DNA of 64,000 nt from Nemophila menziesii (lineage: Eukaryota > Streptophyta > Magnoliopsida > Boraginales > Hydrophyllaceae): positions 69,440,899 through 69,504,898 of the forward strand of contig JARWIR010000001.1 in assembly GCA_029959085.1 (NCBI GenBank), in the 5' to 3' direction. The notes under the pieces are model-generated. The model ran no database searches. It saw only the letters and a program-made list of their open reading frames with translations, and was not told the DNA's origin. Positions 20,692-31,127 of the stretch are shown here, in pieces. The translations under genes were made by a program, and so were the position numbers. How positions within the stretch are numbered: the first letter of the stretch is position 1; each line of letters starts with the position of its first letter.

Positions 20692-21020
20692 GCGGTACAC
20701 CACACCCCATCTGTGGTGCACCACAGGATGCTAAAGCGTGTCCATGGTATCCCCAAAATAAAATTATTAGAAAGGTAGAGCTGTAACACGAGTTCTATGG
20801 TACACCACATCATATTTTCGGTACACCGGAAGACAATAAAATAAGCGTGGGGAGATTTTCGACACGGTATATATCGCAAGAAGAAGAATGGCAGAGGCGT
20901 GGTAGACCACACCCTTCCGCGGTGCACCGCATGGTAAAAAAGCGTGTCCACAATTGGTCCATGCGTTCAAGATCAGAAAGATATAGCTTTACGTAAGGTA
21001 GGTGCGGTACACCACATAGT
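20692..21020 (+). promoter_or_regulatory. G0 paired-palindrome array
   Basis: GGT(A/G)CACC cores occur in pairs at centres 20697.5/20718.5 (21), 20802.5/20823.5 (21) and 20904.5/20924.5 (20), with pairs 105 and 102 bp apart, plus a single unit near 21007. The core is nearly the same as in the copia elements A, B1 and B2. The layout and position (after the coding region, before the accessory-ORF zone) match E and F. Confidence 0.75.
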
Positions 21021-23165
21021 GTCGCGAGAAATTAAACGAGGAGACACTAAGTGATCCTCATTTACACACAAACATAATACCCTAGCCTCCTTCTTCTTTC
21101 CCAGCCACCCAAACTCCATTGAAGATCAACTCAAACCTTCATCTCACATCAAAACAACACTAAACCACCTAAAATGCATATCCAAACTCATCCTTACATC
21201 ATTCCAAACAACAAACAAACACCTAATTCATTCTATAACAACTGGAAACGAATATTCAAGTCCAAATATTTCCAAAACGTTGTCCAAATTCTTGAATCCT
21301 TCTCACCCAAATACAAATCCATCTTTCCCATATAGAAAAACATCCTCATAACACTATTTCCAACAAAAATTTCACCTATGGTATAATTTTAAGTTGGAGG
21401 TCAAGGGAGATGATGCGAAGAATGAAAACACTAGATATTGTGAGGAAGATGAGTAAGTATCAACAAAAAGAAGTGTGTAAGGAAAAGAGGAAATTGAAAA
21501 GGAAAAGGGATTTCTAAAGTTGAACGATTGGGATGGACTCCATTAAAGGAAGAGTAAGGATGAACCATGGTAATACGAGAAGTATATATGTAAGAAACAC
21601 ACCAAATACCTATCTTGGGTGTTGGAACTCGAGACAATAGCCTCGAAGAGTATGTTTTCTCCCTTCTCTACCATTTCTCTATTTATAAATTATGTGTTTT
21701 GTCTTTAATATTATTGAGTCTGTATCGATTCGAGTTATGACTCACCTTTGAGTTGAGGGTTGGGATTCGTTGTCCCCATCCTCACTTTATGTGATTTACT
21801 ACTTTTTAGGTAGATTTTTATTTTTATTTTTAGAGATGGATTTGGTGTAGAATGTGTTCAATGGACTAAAAACAACATCTTTAGTGAGTTAATGATAGTA
21901 CATAATTTGTTTGTAAACTAGTTGTATTATATGCTTTGAAAATGAACATGAAAACACAAAATAGTTGTAAAGAAAAGATTAGTAAGAAATGCAGTAGAAG
22001 AAAGTCTTGATGTAGGGAGCCTTGAGTGGTGTGTAGGTCGTATGATCCTAGTTAGTTAATAAACCCATTAAATGAACGTGCTAGATGTGAGAAAGTAACT
22101 AAAATTTCATAGTTAGGGAAGTTATTAAGGCGGTACTTTGATACACCCGTTTGTGCCTTTTTAGCTTAATGTCCATATTAATTGATTATTATCTGTCTCA
22201 GTCCCTTCTGGCCTTTCTACAACCTTTTATTAGTCCTGTTATAGGACATGGCCCTGAGATTATAGGACTTTTTACATATGAACCGTAATTGAATCGTGAT
22301 GATTTGACACTCATCTTTAGAGCTTAAGTTTGGGGCGGTGGAAACGATTATGGGAAACATTATTGGGTGTGTTTTTGAGTTCTGTATTTGTGCTATGTGA
22401 TGATGAACATGTGTTATATTGTAACCCTTTTCCGGGGTAAAAGAAATATCATTGAAAAGAAAAGAAATATGAAACTGAAGTATCATTACATCTCACATCA
22501 AAAAGAGAGTCATAACTAACTTGCAAAAGAAAATGATATGAAGAGATTGAATATGAAACAGGATCGGGAAAGTGGATTAATTCTTATGTAATCATCTAGG
22601 TTTTTGTATTGATTATTGAGGATGCGAATTATGTGCATAAAAGTTGGGTTGAGTTACGAAATATTATGAGTGTAACTCAAGATCTAGGGCGACTCGTTAA
22701 TGGCTGGTGAGAAGAGAGCCAAAAGGTCACTCTAAATTATCCAAAATAACAATCATACCGTTCCTAAGCCTACATTACAACCATAAAAGACCTTATGATT
22801 CTTGAATATGTGATACAAGAGCGATTGAAACTTTAGGGAGTAGTTTGATGGACCATTAGAGACTATGTTAGGATTGATGAACACTTTATAGCCTCTATAG
22901 TGAACTAATATAATAGCCTCATCTTCGTGCATTGCAAAGCTAATCTAATCTTGAACTTTAACCGTGTTTATTGTTTGTATGGTAAGTCTAAATATGTTAA
23001 TTAGTTTGTAAATACTATTACATGAAACTCAATAAGTAGTTGCTTTAGGACTATTCTTTACATTCTCCTTCTCTCCTGCTTATTTGCCTCAGTTGATATT
23101 TAGAGACTTCCCTACTGTTCCTAATTTTTATTTGTCAGGACGACAAAGTTTTGAGTTGAGAGTAT
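21021..23165 (+). other. G0 non-coding and decayed accessory-ORF zone
   Basis: No intact gene. Landmarks shared with E in the same order: GACTCACCTTTGAGTTGAGGG near 21740, TTAAGTTTGGGGCGG near 22326, and GACGACAAAG just before the LTR. The accessory ORF expected near 21100-21650 is too decayed to read. Confidence 0.55.
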
Positions 23166-24640
23166 TGATGTCTCCCTTTTTTTATAAATAAATACCATTA
23201 TTAGACATAATTTTATGTTCATTTTGTGCTCAACTAAAACATTTTTCTCTATTATTCGATATATCCTTGTTTATTACCTTCTTTTGAGGATTAGTTACTT
23301 TTAGAGTTGTTTGCACGCAACTTGTGTGTTAAATGTGAAGCTCTTAGTTACATTGATGATACAAGATGCCAACAATGGATAAGAAGTCAAGGAAAGATGA
23401 TCAAAGAAGGAAACCAAGAGTAAAGGACAAAGAAACCATTTTTAGAAAGTGAAAGAGTTACCGACCAGAATTAGAAAGTGAATTGTTATTGTTGCCACAT
23501 GAGATTGACGAAGAATTTGGATGAGCCCTTACACACCAGTATAAGGATCTTAATCACGGTCAAGTGGACACTGAGATTTTGCAATTCGGAGTTGTAACAA
23601 AGAAGTTACTCATTATGTAGCTAGTGTGACTCGAACCCGTCCCCTCTTGGAGTAAAACGTTTCTGTGATGGGCTAGGTCATTTTAATAAGCCGAAAGCCC
23701 TTCGAAGTGTTTTTAACCTTATATGTATCAGCTCCCATCATTAGAATGTTATCCTTTGGCTACCTGAGCTCAATTTCCAAGAAGAATTTCCATCATAGAA
23801 GCGATTTGAAGGATCTAGAAAAGGAAGAAACAACACTAGAGCTTCACCGCAACACGTCTACGCTTCTCCATCTCTAAACCTTTTGGATAAATTAGTTTTA
23901 GTTCTACTTTGTCTGTGAATTAATTCTAAACTATTTATTCAAATGTTTTAATATGCATTATTAATTCATTTTGCTTAGGATTGTTATTGTAAGAACGATT
24001 ATTTATTGTTTTCTAGTTAATTGTATTTGGGATATTTGTATTTAATTGGGATTATTAATTTCTATTGATTTATAAATTTGATTTATATTGTATGTGCTCA
24101 TACCAAGTAGTGGTAGATGATGTAGTTGAGCATCAATCCGAAGAGGAGGTGTTTGATTACAGACTTAGCATATAAGCGCATAGTCTGAGACATTGAACCT
24201 GACTGTCTTTCCCATTAGGTAGTCAATGGGGTAGGAGTTTAATTCATCTGAAAGCCAATTGGTGGGTAGGATTGCGCTCTAAGTCTACCCTGAAGGGAGT
24301 TAGATAAATCATTGAATCCCGACTAAGGCGAAATCATCCTTATTCCTAGAAACGCTATTCAATAGAATAGGTTCATACTTACATCCTTAGCTATTATCTT
24401 ACGTGCATAATTAGTTTAATTAATTTAGAAAACGAATCATACATTCACTTTACTTACTTTCAATCTAAACACTTAAACCCACCTATCCTAATATTGAACA
24501 CAAATTAGAGTAACTACTTAAATCCATGAGAACGAACATGTAGTACTTACTTATTACTTGTAGCGATCCGTACACTTGTAGAGAGTTAATCTTGATTCCC
24601 GAGGTATGTGCGTTTTTCACATATATTACTTTATCACACA
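23166..24640 (+). mobile_element. G0 3' LTR (Athila type)
   Basis: Starts TGATGTCTCC after a TTGAGTTGAGAG purine tract, like E and F. Ends TTATCACACA near 24640, shortly after CGATCCGTACACTTG, which matches ACCGTACACTTG near the end of E's LTR. Only one LTR is in the window; the left half of G0 is off-window. The right edge is uncertain by a few bases. Confidence 0.65.
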
Positions 24641-24975
24641 CCCGGGCCCAACATCGTAAGTCGGTCTCAAATCGTCATACACATTCATCATTTCATCTTC
24701 TATAATTTGGGTAGGTATTTTCTCAGAAAATTCTAAATCATCACCGTGCTTTGTCCAAATCTTATACGTGGACAAAAACATGTATTGTAGAACGTGTGTC
24801 ATAACCTCACGGATTCAGAATTTATGATTATTCGAGCAATAATTACACATACAAACAATAAACCATTAAAACCCAATTGTTTTTCAATAAAATCGATAAA
24901 TTCTTCCAGACCATTAATATACTCCACGAGAACATAACAGTCTGATTTGATCCAACTCTTTTATTGGTAGACAAA
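24641..24975 (-). pseudogene. CACTA transposase-associated domain remnant
   Basis: On the minus strand one frame reads WIKSDCYVLVEYINGLEEF, and after a frameshift a second reads YKIWTKHGDDLEFSEKIP. This matches the pattern of the transposase-associated domain of plant CACTA (En/Spm) elements (PF13963: W..., EY..GVEEF..F, ...W..HG). It ends abruptly at the edge of the G0 LTR, so G0 probably inserted into it. Confidence 0.5.
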
Positions 24976-25773
24976 GTTGTCGTCTATTAACAATTTGATA
25001 TAAGTATACAATTACAATAATAGGAAAAATAAATAAATAATCATACATATATTTTGTAGCATCCAAACCAAATATACAATCATAAAACAATTTTTTATTA
25101 ACCTAATCATATCATATCATATTATATCATATATTAAACGTAATCATAATCAAATAAAACAAATTCTAAAAAGTTTGAATTTTAGAAAAATACCTAATTT
25201 TGGAAAATTTATCTAGAGAAACTGAAAAATGAGTAGTCCATGTGGTAGATGGACCCGGAATAGCGTAAGATGAAGTGGAGAACCAATAAAGCCAAAATTT
25301 GTTAATGTTTTGGGAGAATAAATTTTGGGTTTAATTTTTATTTTCAAAATTCTACTATACTGCCCATAGATACGTCGTCTTTATTAGCAACTACAATAAA
25401 CTTGTCGCAAATGAAGGAATATCGTCGCTAGTAATAGTAAACCGAGTCGACAAAAGTTAGTCGCAAATAGAAATGGTCAACAAAGACTACATTTTACGGG
25501 AATAAAAAATTATAATTAATTTAATAACTCTAGCGACTACTTGTATAATATTTGCGACTATGTCATTTAGTCGCTAATAACATGCAGAACAACATCATGT
25601 CTATACAAATATCTCACATAACATGCAAGTATTTGGACCAACTTCGTTTCTCTAACTTTCTTCAACAATAATATCTTTTCAAAAATCACACAAGTCGTAG
25701 CCATATTGTTGAAGTGTTTATTCACCAAAGAAGACATTGATGTTGCACACATGATACATGACTCAAAAAACTT
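24976..25773. repeat. CACTA-like subterminal repeats, otherwise AT-rich unassigned sequence
   Basis: Between about 25370 and 25590 short motifs such as AGTCGCAAATAG, TAGCGACTA and TAGTCGCTAA recur in both orientations. This resembles subterminal repeats of CACTA elements and fits the adjacent transposase-associated remnant on the minus strand. No clear terminal inverted repeat is seen. The rest is AT-rich without a gene. Confidence 0.4.
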
Positions 25774-25778
25774 ATTTC

Positions 25779-27329
25779 TGATGTCTCCTTAATTGTTCTT
25801 ATTTTAGACCCTTAGGAGACATCATTTTTGGTGTTATTTTAATTAATTCGATAGACTTTTGGACTAAATATGCAATATTTCGGATTTCCCTTTTTATTTC
25901 TAGCATTTTTGAATTATTAAACTTTTGCGCGTAATATTGGTATTTTTAGTGTAAAGTTTACAGGTTTTTAGATGTTAGCTAGGAAAGGAATCCGAAGATA
26001 AAGTCAAAGATTAAAAGATAGAGTCAAGACTTGAAGAGAAATCCCGAAGATATTATTTTTAGAGCTGAAAATCCATTTTTCCAGGCCCTTGATTGCTGTT
26101 TTCGAGGTACTTAAGAGCTGATTGAGCCGCTGACCTTTGAAGAGAAAATATTCCTTATCGAAGTACGGAACTTTAGCAACTGGAATGAGGTCAATCGGAG
26201 TTGTAACGCATCGGGAAAAGCAGTTTTAGTGAAGGCCTGTCATCAGTTACGGGATTTTGGGCTTAGAAAGTGGGCTTGGACATTTAATTAGGCTTTTATT
26301 TTCTGGTCCAAGCCCTAATCCGTTTTTCTTATTATAAAAGGAGGTCTGGACTTCTATTTTTTTTCACACAATTCATTCTTTACAATTAAAAACACCAGAG
26401 AGAAGCAACAGAAGGAAGGAAGAAGAAGCTGCTAGAGCTGGAGTGGGTCTATAGCTCCGTTCTCAGTCATTCCAATTCCGGAAATTAGGTTTCTTTTATC
26501 TTTTATTTGTAATCAATTATGAATTCCATTTATTTTAATTTAGTTTTTCTTTTTAATATGAGCTAAACAATTCATAGTGCTTGAGAACGCATAATGGGTT
26601 AATCCCAATTTGATTTCATTCTATACATTTGAATTTGGGATATTTATTATTTAAATCAAATTGGGTAAATTGTATTTTTCTTTAATTTGCATTTTAATTA
26701 CTATTATTGACGTAATTAACCAATGATAGGATTTAGTATCTAGGCTATTCCAATTAGTGGCGATTGGATCACCTTGACGGGGGGTTTAGGTACCGAACTA
26801 GTTAATGAATGTAGGTTAGAAATTATTGACTCTGACGAGCTTAATTAAACCTATGGCCTATTGGGTAATGAACATTTTAACACTTGAGAGTGGACTATAA
26901 TCGCCCTGACGGGGTTTGTAGCATTTGATAGTTGCTCCTTAGTCCACCCTGACGGGGGTAAGGAGATTATAGAATCCCGACCAATACCAATTTACAAATT
27001 TGTCCCTTAAACAATGTATGAAATGAATGATAGTTAGGAAAACCCTTGTGTCTCTCAAGTACTACTTGCTCACACTTGCGTTTTAGCTTTTTACTTGCAT
27101 TATTATTTTGTCTTTCATTTATTTAGTAATAAATCACAAAACCAAAACAAACAAATTATCCTCTTTTATTTTCATAAGTGCATCAATCACTATTTGCATA
27201 GACATTGTGATCAACCATCCGTCCTTGGAACGAATCTGATTATCAGAATTACTACTTGGGACAACCGTACACTTGCGGTTGTGGTTCGATTATTATTTGC
27301 ATTTATTTAGAACACACAAAGGACCACCA
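25779..27329 (+). mobile_element. E 5' LTR
   Basis: TGATGTCTCC...ACCACCA, 1551 bp. TATA box TATAAAAG at 26333-26340. Middle part has repeated CCTGACGGGG phrases (about 26775, 26906, 26950) that are also seen in inverse form in F's LTR. Confidence 0.93.
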
Positions 27330-27335
27330 AGTTTT

Positions 27336-27353
27336 TGGCGCCGCTGCCGGGGA
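27336..27353 (+). other. E primer binding site (tRNA-Asp)
   Basis: TGGCGCCGCTGCCGGGGA, 6 bp after the LTR end, complementary to the 3' end of plant tRNA-Asp. This site is typical of the Athila/Tat branch. Confidence 0.9.
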
Positions 27354-27478
27354 CGGTAGCGTGTGACCACGGTGTTTATCCTTTAGTGATAGTTGCATTT
27401 ATTTTTATTTTTGTTTTTGTTTTTATCAGTTTTACGCTTTTTGCTTGTTTAGTTTTCTCAGGTTTTTAGGTTTGGTGT

Positions 27479-30328
27479 ATGCGAAGGAGACTCTTTAAGG
27501 ATCTAGAGCCAACACCTCCGATCCTTAATAATCCAGAATCATTAATCAGACTTGCTAACAAGAGAAGGAAAGAACAAGAATCCTCAGAAGTAGAAGAATT
27601 AATTCACCAAATGGAGAACGTTAATATTCAGAACAATAACGGACAAGCTCAAATCGTGATGAATCAAGATCCTTGGTTCACTAATGGCCCTCCAGAAGTT
27701 CCATTCCGCGCTCCAGCTATAGGAGTAGGTGCTCCAGATATTAATGTTCCGAGATTCCGTCCAGATTCGGGTATGCTAGCTCAGTTCCAAAACTTTGGAA
27801 ATTTTCGCGGAAGACCAGCGGAAGATCCTCTTAGAGCGATACAAAAATTCAAACAGATATGTGATTCTTACATCACACAAGGAGTTTCAAAAGAACAGAT
27901 GTACTACGCTGTGTTTAAATTTTTTGTTATTGATGGAGCAAGTGAATGGCATGATACACAAGATCCGACGAAGATAACCAATTGGGATCAATTGGAAGCC
28001 GCGTTTTTCGACAGATATTATCCGAGTAATATGAGGTTAGATGCTGAATTGGAGTTGACTAATTTTCGTCAAGAATATGATGAGACTGTGGGTAAGAGTT
28101 GGACTAGATTTCAGATGTGTTTGCGTAGAGTTCCAAATCATGGTTTTTCAGAATTTCAACAGTTAAAGATTTTTTATAGAGGCCTTGATGGAGCTTCGAG
28201 AGAAAAGTTAGATACGTTATGTGGTGCAGGTTTCCTTCAAGTTCAACCCGCTCATGCCAAAATTATTTTAGAACGAACAGTCAAGAATGAGGTTGGGTGG
28301 AAATCAGAGAGAACACCTGTTAAGGGTGTTAATAATGTTAACATAGAAGAGAAACTTGCTACCTTTGAGACAAAAATTCAAAACACTTTGGAGCAACAAT
28401 TGAAGCAGCTTACTTTAGCTGTAAAAGAAGGATTTTCGGGTAAGAGAGTAGCTGTGCATGCTGCACAAGAGGTTTATATGTGTTCGATTTGTAGAGTTGA
28501 TGATCATAATGAGGAGAATTGTCCGAGTAATCAAGAATCAGTGATGTTCATGTCCAACAGAGGTAATTTTAATTCGAGTGGTAATGGGTATCAGCCTAAC
28601 AGAAACCATCCTGGGTTTCAATATTCGAATCCTAATGGGGCAGCCAATCCTACACATGCGTATCAGCCGCGCCCCCAAGGTGACAACTATAATCCTAGAC
28701 CACACAATAACTATCAAGGAGGACAGAATCAAAATTATGTACAGAGACAAGCTCCTCAGAATACTTATGATGAGAATTTGAACCAGAAAGCTTTACCTGC
28801 CCATCCACAAGAAGGAGCAAATACCCTTCAGAAAACAGTTGAAAGTTTAATCGCTCTACAAGCACAAGCAATGGAACGGCAGAACGCAGCGATGGAGCGT
28901 CAGGATGCAGCGATCGAACGTCAGAACGCAGCTATAGAAAGACAAAATGCACTTGAAGCAAATATGAAGATGTTCCAAAATCAGCTGAGTCAAATCAATA
29001 AACAGCTCAATCAACGTCAGCAAGGACAACTTCCTAGTGATACTGAGAATCCGTTACAAATCGAAGATTGTAAAGTTATTAATCTTAGAAGTGGTAAGAA
29101 CCTTCCTCCACCTCCTTTTCCGGTTATGAAAGAAAAAGAAGTTAGAAAAGAAAAAGAGGTGGTGAATAAAGATAAAGAAGTTGAAGTAGAAGAAGTGGAG
29201 AAGCCTGTTGAGGTTCCGAAAAAGAAAGATGAGACTATAATCAATCGTCCACCCCCACCATTTCCATCGAGAGTTCAAAAGAAAGGTGATATGGGTGAGT
29301 ATCAAAAATTCTTTAACAAAATAAGAGGTCTTAGCATAAATATTCCGTTGTTAGAAGCTATTCGAGATGTACCCAAGTATGCTAAGTTTCTAAAGAAAGC
29401 CCTCACTAACAAACGGCCATATTGTGATAATGAGATGATTGGTCTTCCTGAGGAATGTAGTGCTATTTGTCAAGGTAAATTACCTCCAAAGTTAGTTGAT
29501 CCTGGGAGCTTTACAATTCCGATATCTATTGGTAATGAGTGGAAAGGAAAAGCGCTATGTGATTTGGGTGCAAGCATCAATTTGATGCCCAAATCAGTCT
29601 TTGATAAGCTTAATATTGAAGCAAGACCCACTTCTATGGTCTTGCAAATGGCGGATCGATCTCTTGCACATCCGGAAGGCCGAATCGAAGATGTCCTCGT
29701 TAAGGCAGGTACGTTAATTTTTCCCGCTGATTTCGTTATTCTTGATTACGACGCGGATAGGAATGTCCCCATTATTTTGGGAAGACCATTCCTAGCCACG
29801 GGGCGTACCCTTATTGATGTAGAAAATGGAGAAATGATTATGAGGATCCAAGACGAGGAGGTGAAATTCAACATGTTCAGACCTATGAAGTTTCCGGATT
29901 CCAAGGATGAATGTTTTCGTGTAGATGTAATGGAACCGGTAAGAACAAAGCCAATTAGTGTTGTGGACACTTTAGGGGTGGAGGAGAAAGAGCTACGAAA
30001 GAAACCACCAATTAAAGCTCCTCCATACCCCAAAGATCCACAACTCAATCATGCGAAGAAGAAAGAGAAAGCACGTGCCACGAAGGTTCCGAAGGAACCT
30101 AAGAAAGAGAGAAAGAAAAAGGGGTTCAAAGTAGGTGAAGAAGTAGCTATGAAGAAACCGAACCCCCACCCAAAGGTACGTGAATCAAAAAGTTCTTGGA
30201 TAGGACCATTCATGGTCGCGCAGGTTATCTCAGACAAACTAGTGGGCATAAAAGCGAAGGGATGCAAATTTCGACTTGCAAATATTGACAACCTCACTCA
30301 CTGCTGGGGAGGTTATGTCAATGACTAA
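27479..30328 (+). CDS. gag: E Gag-protease fused to an integrase-tail-like domain
   Basis: 949 codons from ATG at 27479, no internal stop. Gag capsid domain at about 150-250 (WHDTQDPTKITNWDQLEAAF, then RLDAELELTNFRQEYDETVG); zinc knuckle CSICRVDDHNEENC near 335-350; a Gln/Asn-rich region and a repeated MERQNAAMERQDAA stretch (about 465-480); aspartic protease with CDLGASINLMP near 695 and IILGRPFLATGRTLIDV near 765. After the protease, where F continues into RT, E has a Lys-rich linker (about 825-890). It then has WIGPFMVAQVISDKLVGI, an SH3-like tail resembling integrase C-termini. The protein could form particles and process itself but cannot copy or integrate DNA. Confidence 0.88.
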   Translation: MRRRLFKDLEPTPPILNNPESLIRLANKRRKEQESSEVEELIHQMENVNIQNNNGQAQIVMNQDPWFTNGPPEVPFRAPAIGVGAPDINVPRFRPDSGMLAQFQNFGNFRGRPAEDPLRAIQKFKQICDSYITQGVSKEQMYYAVFKFFVIDGASEWHDTQDPTKITNWDQLEAAFFDRYYPSNMRLDAELELTNFRQEYDETVGKSWTRFQMCLRRVPNHGFSEFQQLKIFYRGLDGASREKLDTLCGAGFLQVQPAHAKIILERTVKNEVGWKSERTPVKGVNNVNIEEKLATFETKIQNTLEQQLKQLTLAVKEGFSGKRVAVHAAQEVYMCSICRVDDHNEENCPSNQESVMFMSNRGNFNSSGNGYQPNRNHPGFQYSNPNGAANPTHAYQPRPQGDNYNPRPHNNYQGGQNQNYVQRQAPQNTYDENLNQKALPAHPQEGANTLQKTVESLIALQAQAMERQNAAMERQDAAIERQNAAIERQNALEANMKMFQNQLSQINKQLNQRQQGQLPSDTENPLQIEDCKVINLRSGKNLPPPPFPVMKEKEVRKEKEVVNKDKEVEVEEVEKPVEVPKKKDETIINRPPPPFPSRVQKKGDMGEYQKFFNKIRGLSINIPLLEAIRDVPKYAKFLKKALTNKRPYCDNEMIGLPEECSAICQGKLPPKLVDPGSFTIPISIGNEWKGKALCDLGASINLMPKSVFDKLNIEARPTSMVLQMADRSLAHPEGRIEDVLVKAGTLIFPADFVILDYDADRNVPIILGRPFLATGRTLIDVENGEMIMRIQDEEVKFNMFRPMKFPDSKDECFRVDVMEPVRTKPISVVDTLGVEEKELRKKPPIKAPPYPKDPQLNHAKKKEKARATKVPKEPKKERKKKGFKVGEEVAMKKPNPHPKVRESKSSWIGPFMVAQVISDKLVGIKAKGCKFRLANIDNLTHCWGGYVND

Positions 30329-30562
30329 TGATTGAGGTAACCCGTCGAGCTTAACGACGTTAAACAAAAGCCAATTCTTGTATATTAGCTGAGTTTTTTT
30401 TTAAATTTTTGCATTTTAGATTAGTTGATTTTCGTAATTTTAGTGTTTATTATTAAGAAATGAGGAAGGGTAGTTGTTTTTGATGATTTCAGGGGTGAAA
30501 AGGACTTGAGTTTGGGGTCGAATTGGCGAAAACAGAAGAAAAAGAGGTTGGATGTCCAGGAG

Positions 30563-31004
30563 AAACCGGGTACCCGGTTTCACAAAACCGGGAACCCGGT
30601 TTTGGAGCTGGTACCACCCTCTTTAAACGCAGCACGTGGCGTGTGGGGTTCGACAACAGCGTCGAAACCGGGTACCCGGTTTGCGAAATCCGGGAACCCG
30701 GTTTTGGTGCTGTAACAGTTGAAGAGTCTGACCCTGCGTGTTGGTGACCTGCGTTTTGGAGCGTTTTGATTCGCGCATCGACACAAATCCGGGTACCCGC
30801 ATTTGGCGAAACCGGGTACCCGGTTTCGGAGCTGTAATTTTCCTCAAGTCTGGCCCAGCGTTTTCAGAGGTGGCGTTTTGGCGCGTTTTGACTCGCGCCA
30901 TCGACAAAATCCGGGTACCCGCATTTGGCAAAACCGGGTACCCGGTTTCGGCGAGCAGAATTTCTGACCCTGCGTCTTGGAGTCCAGCGGTTTGGCGCGT
31001 CTTG

Positions 31005-31050
<46 letters not shown>

Positions 31051-31127
31051 TATTTTTATTTTTTTTCCGCGCCGTCACAGCGACGCGGAACCGGGAACCC
31101 GGATTTTCGGATCCGGGGACCCGGTTT
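30563..31127 (+). promoter_or_regulatory. E paired-palindrome array
   Basis: AAACCGGGTACCCGGTTT-type perfect or near-perfect palindromes at centres 30571.5/30593.5, 30673.5/30695.5, 30794.5/30817.5, 30916.5/30939.5 and 31096.5/31118.5; spacings 22, 22, 23, 23 and 22. Pairs are about 102, 121, 122 and 180 bp apart. The sequence between pairs is partly tandem (GCGTTTTGGCGCGTTTTGA type) but not uniform. Confidence 0.9.
31009..31047 (+). repeat. Poly-A run of 39 bases inside E
   Basis: Uninterrupted A run in the palindrome array. F has only a short T-run at the matching place (about 58151-58158, minus element), so it has expanded in E. Length may include assembly error. Confidence 0.85.

Larger units (their letters stand above)
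12659..24640 (+). mobile_element. G0: old Athila-type gypsy element, 3' part, interrupted by B2
   Basis: Two pieces, 12659-12948 and 19874-24640, become continuous when B2 and one TSD copy are removed; an open stretch then reads across the join (CVDSPHSTPLMS). At about 20270-20450 the sequence matches, in decayed form, the C-terminal part of the ORF of element E. This is followed by a conserved Athila phrase (ACGACGTTAAAC at about 20488), an array of paired palindromes, a long non-coding region and a 3' LTR. Its left part is off-window because B1 is inserted in it. Confidence 0.7.

Noticed and set aside
25774..25781. E LTR starting at TGTCTCC (25782)
   Set aside because: With that start the flanks do not match; starting at TGATGTCTCC (25779) gives the perfect TSD ATTTC on both sides.
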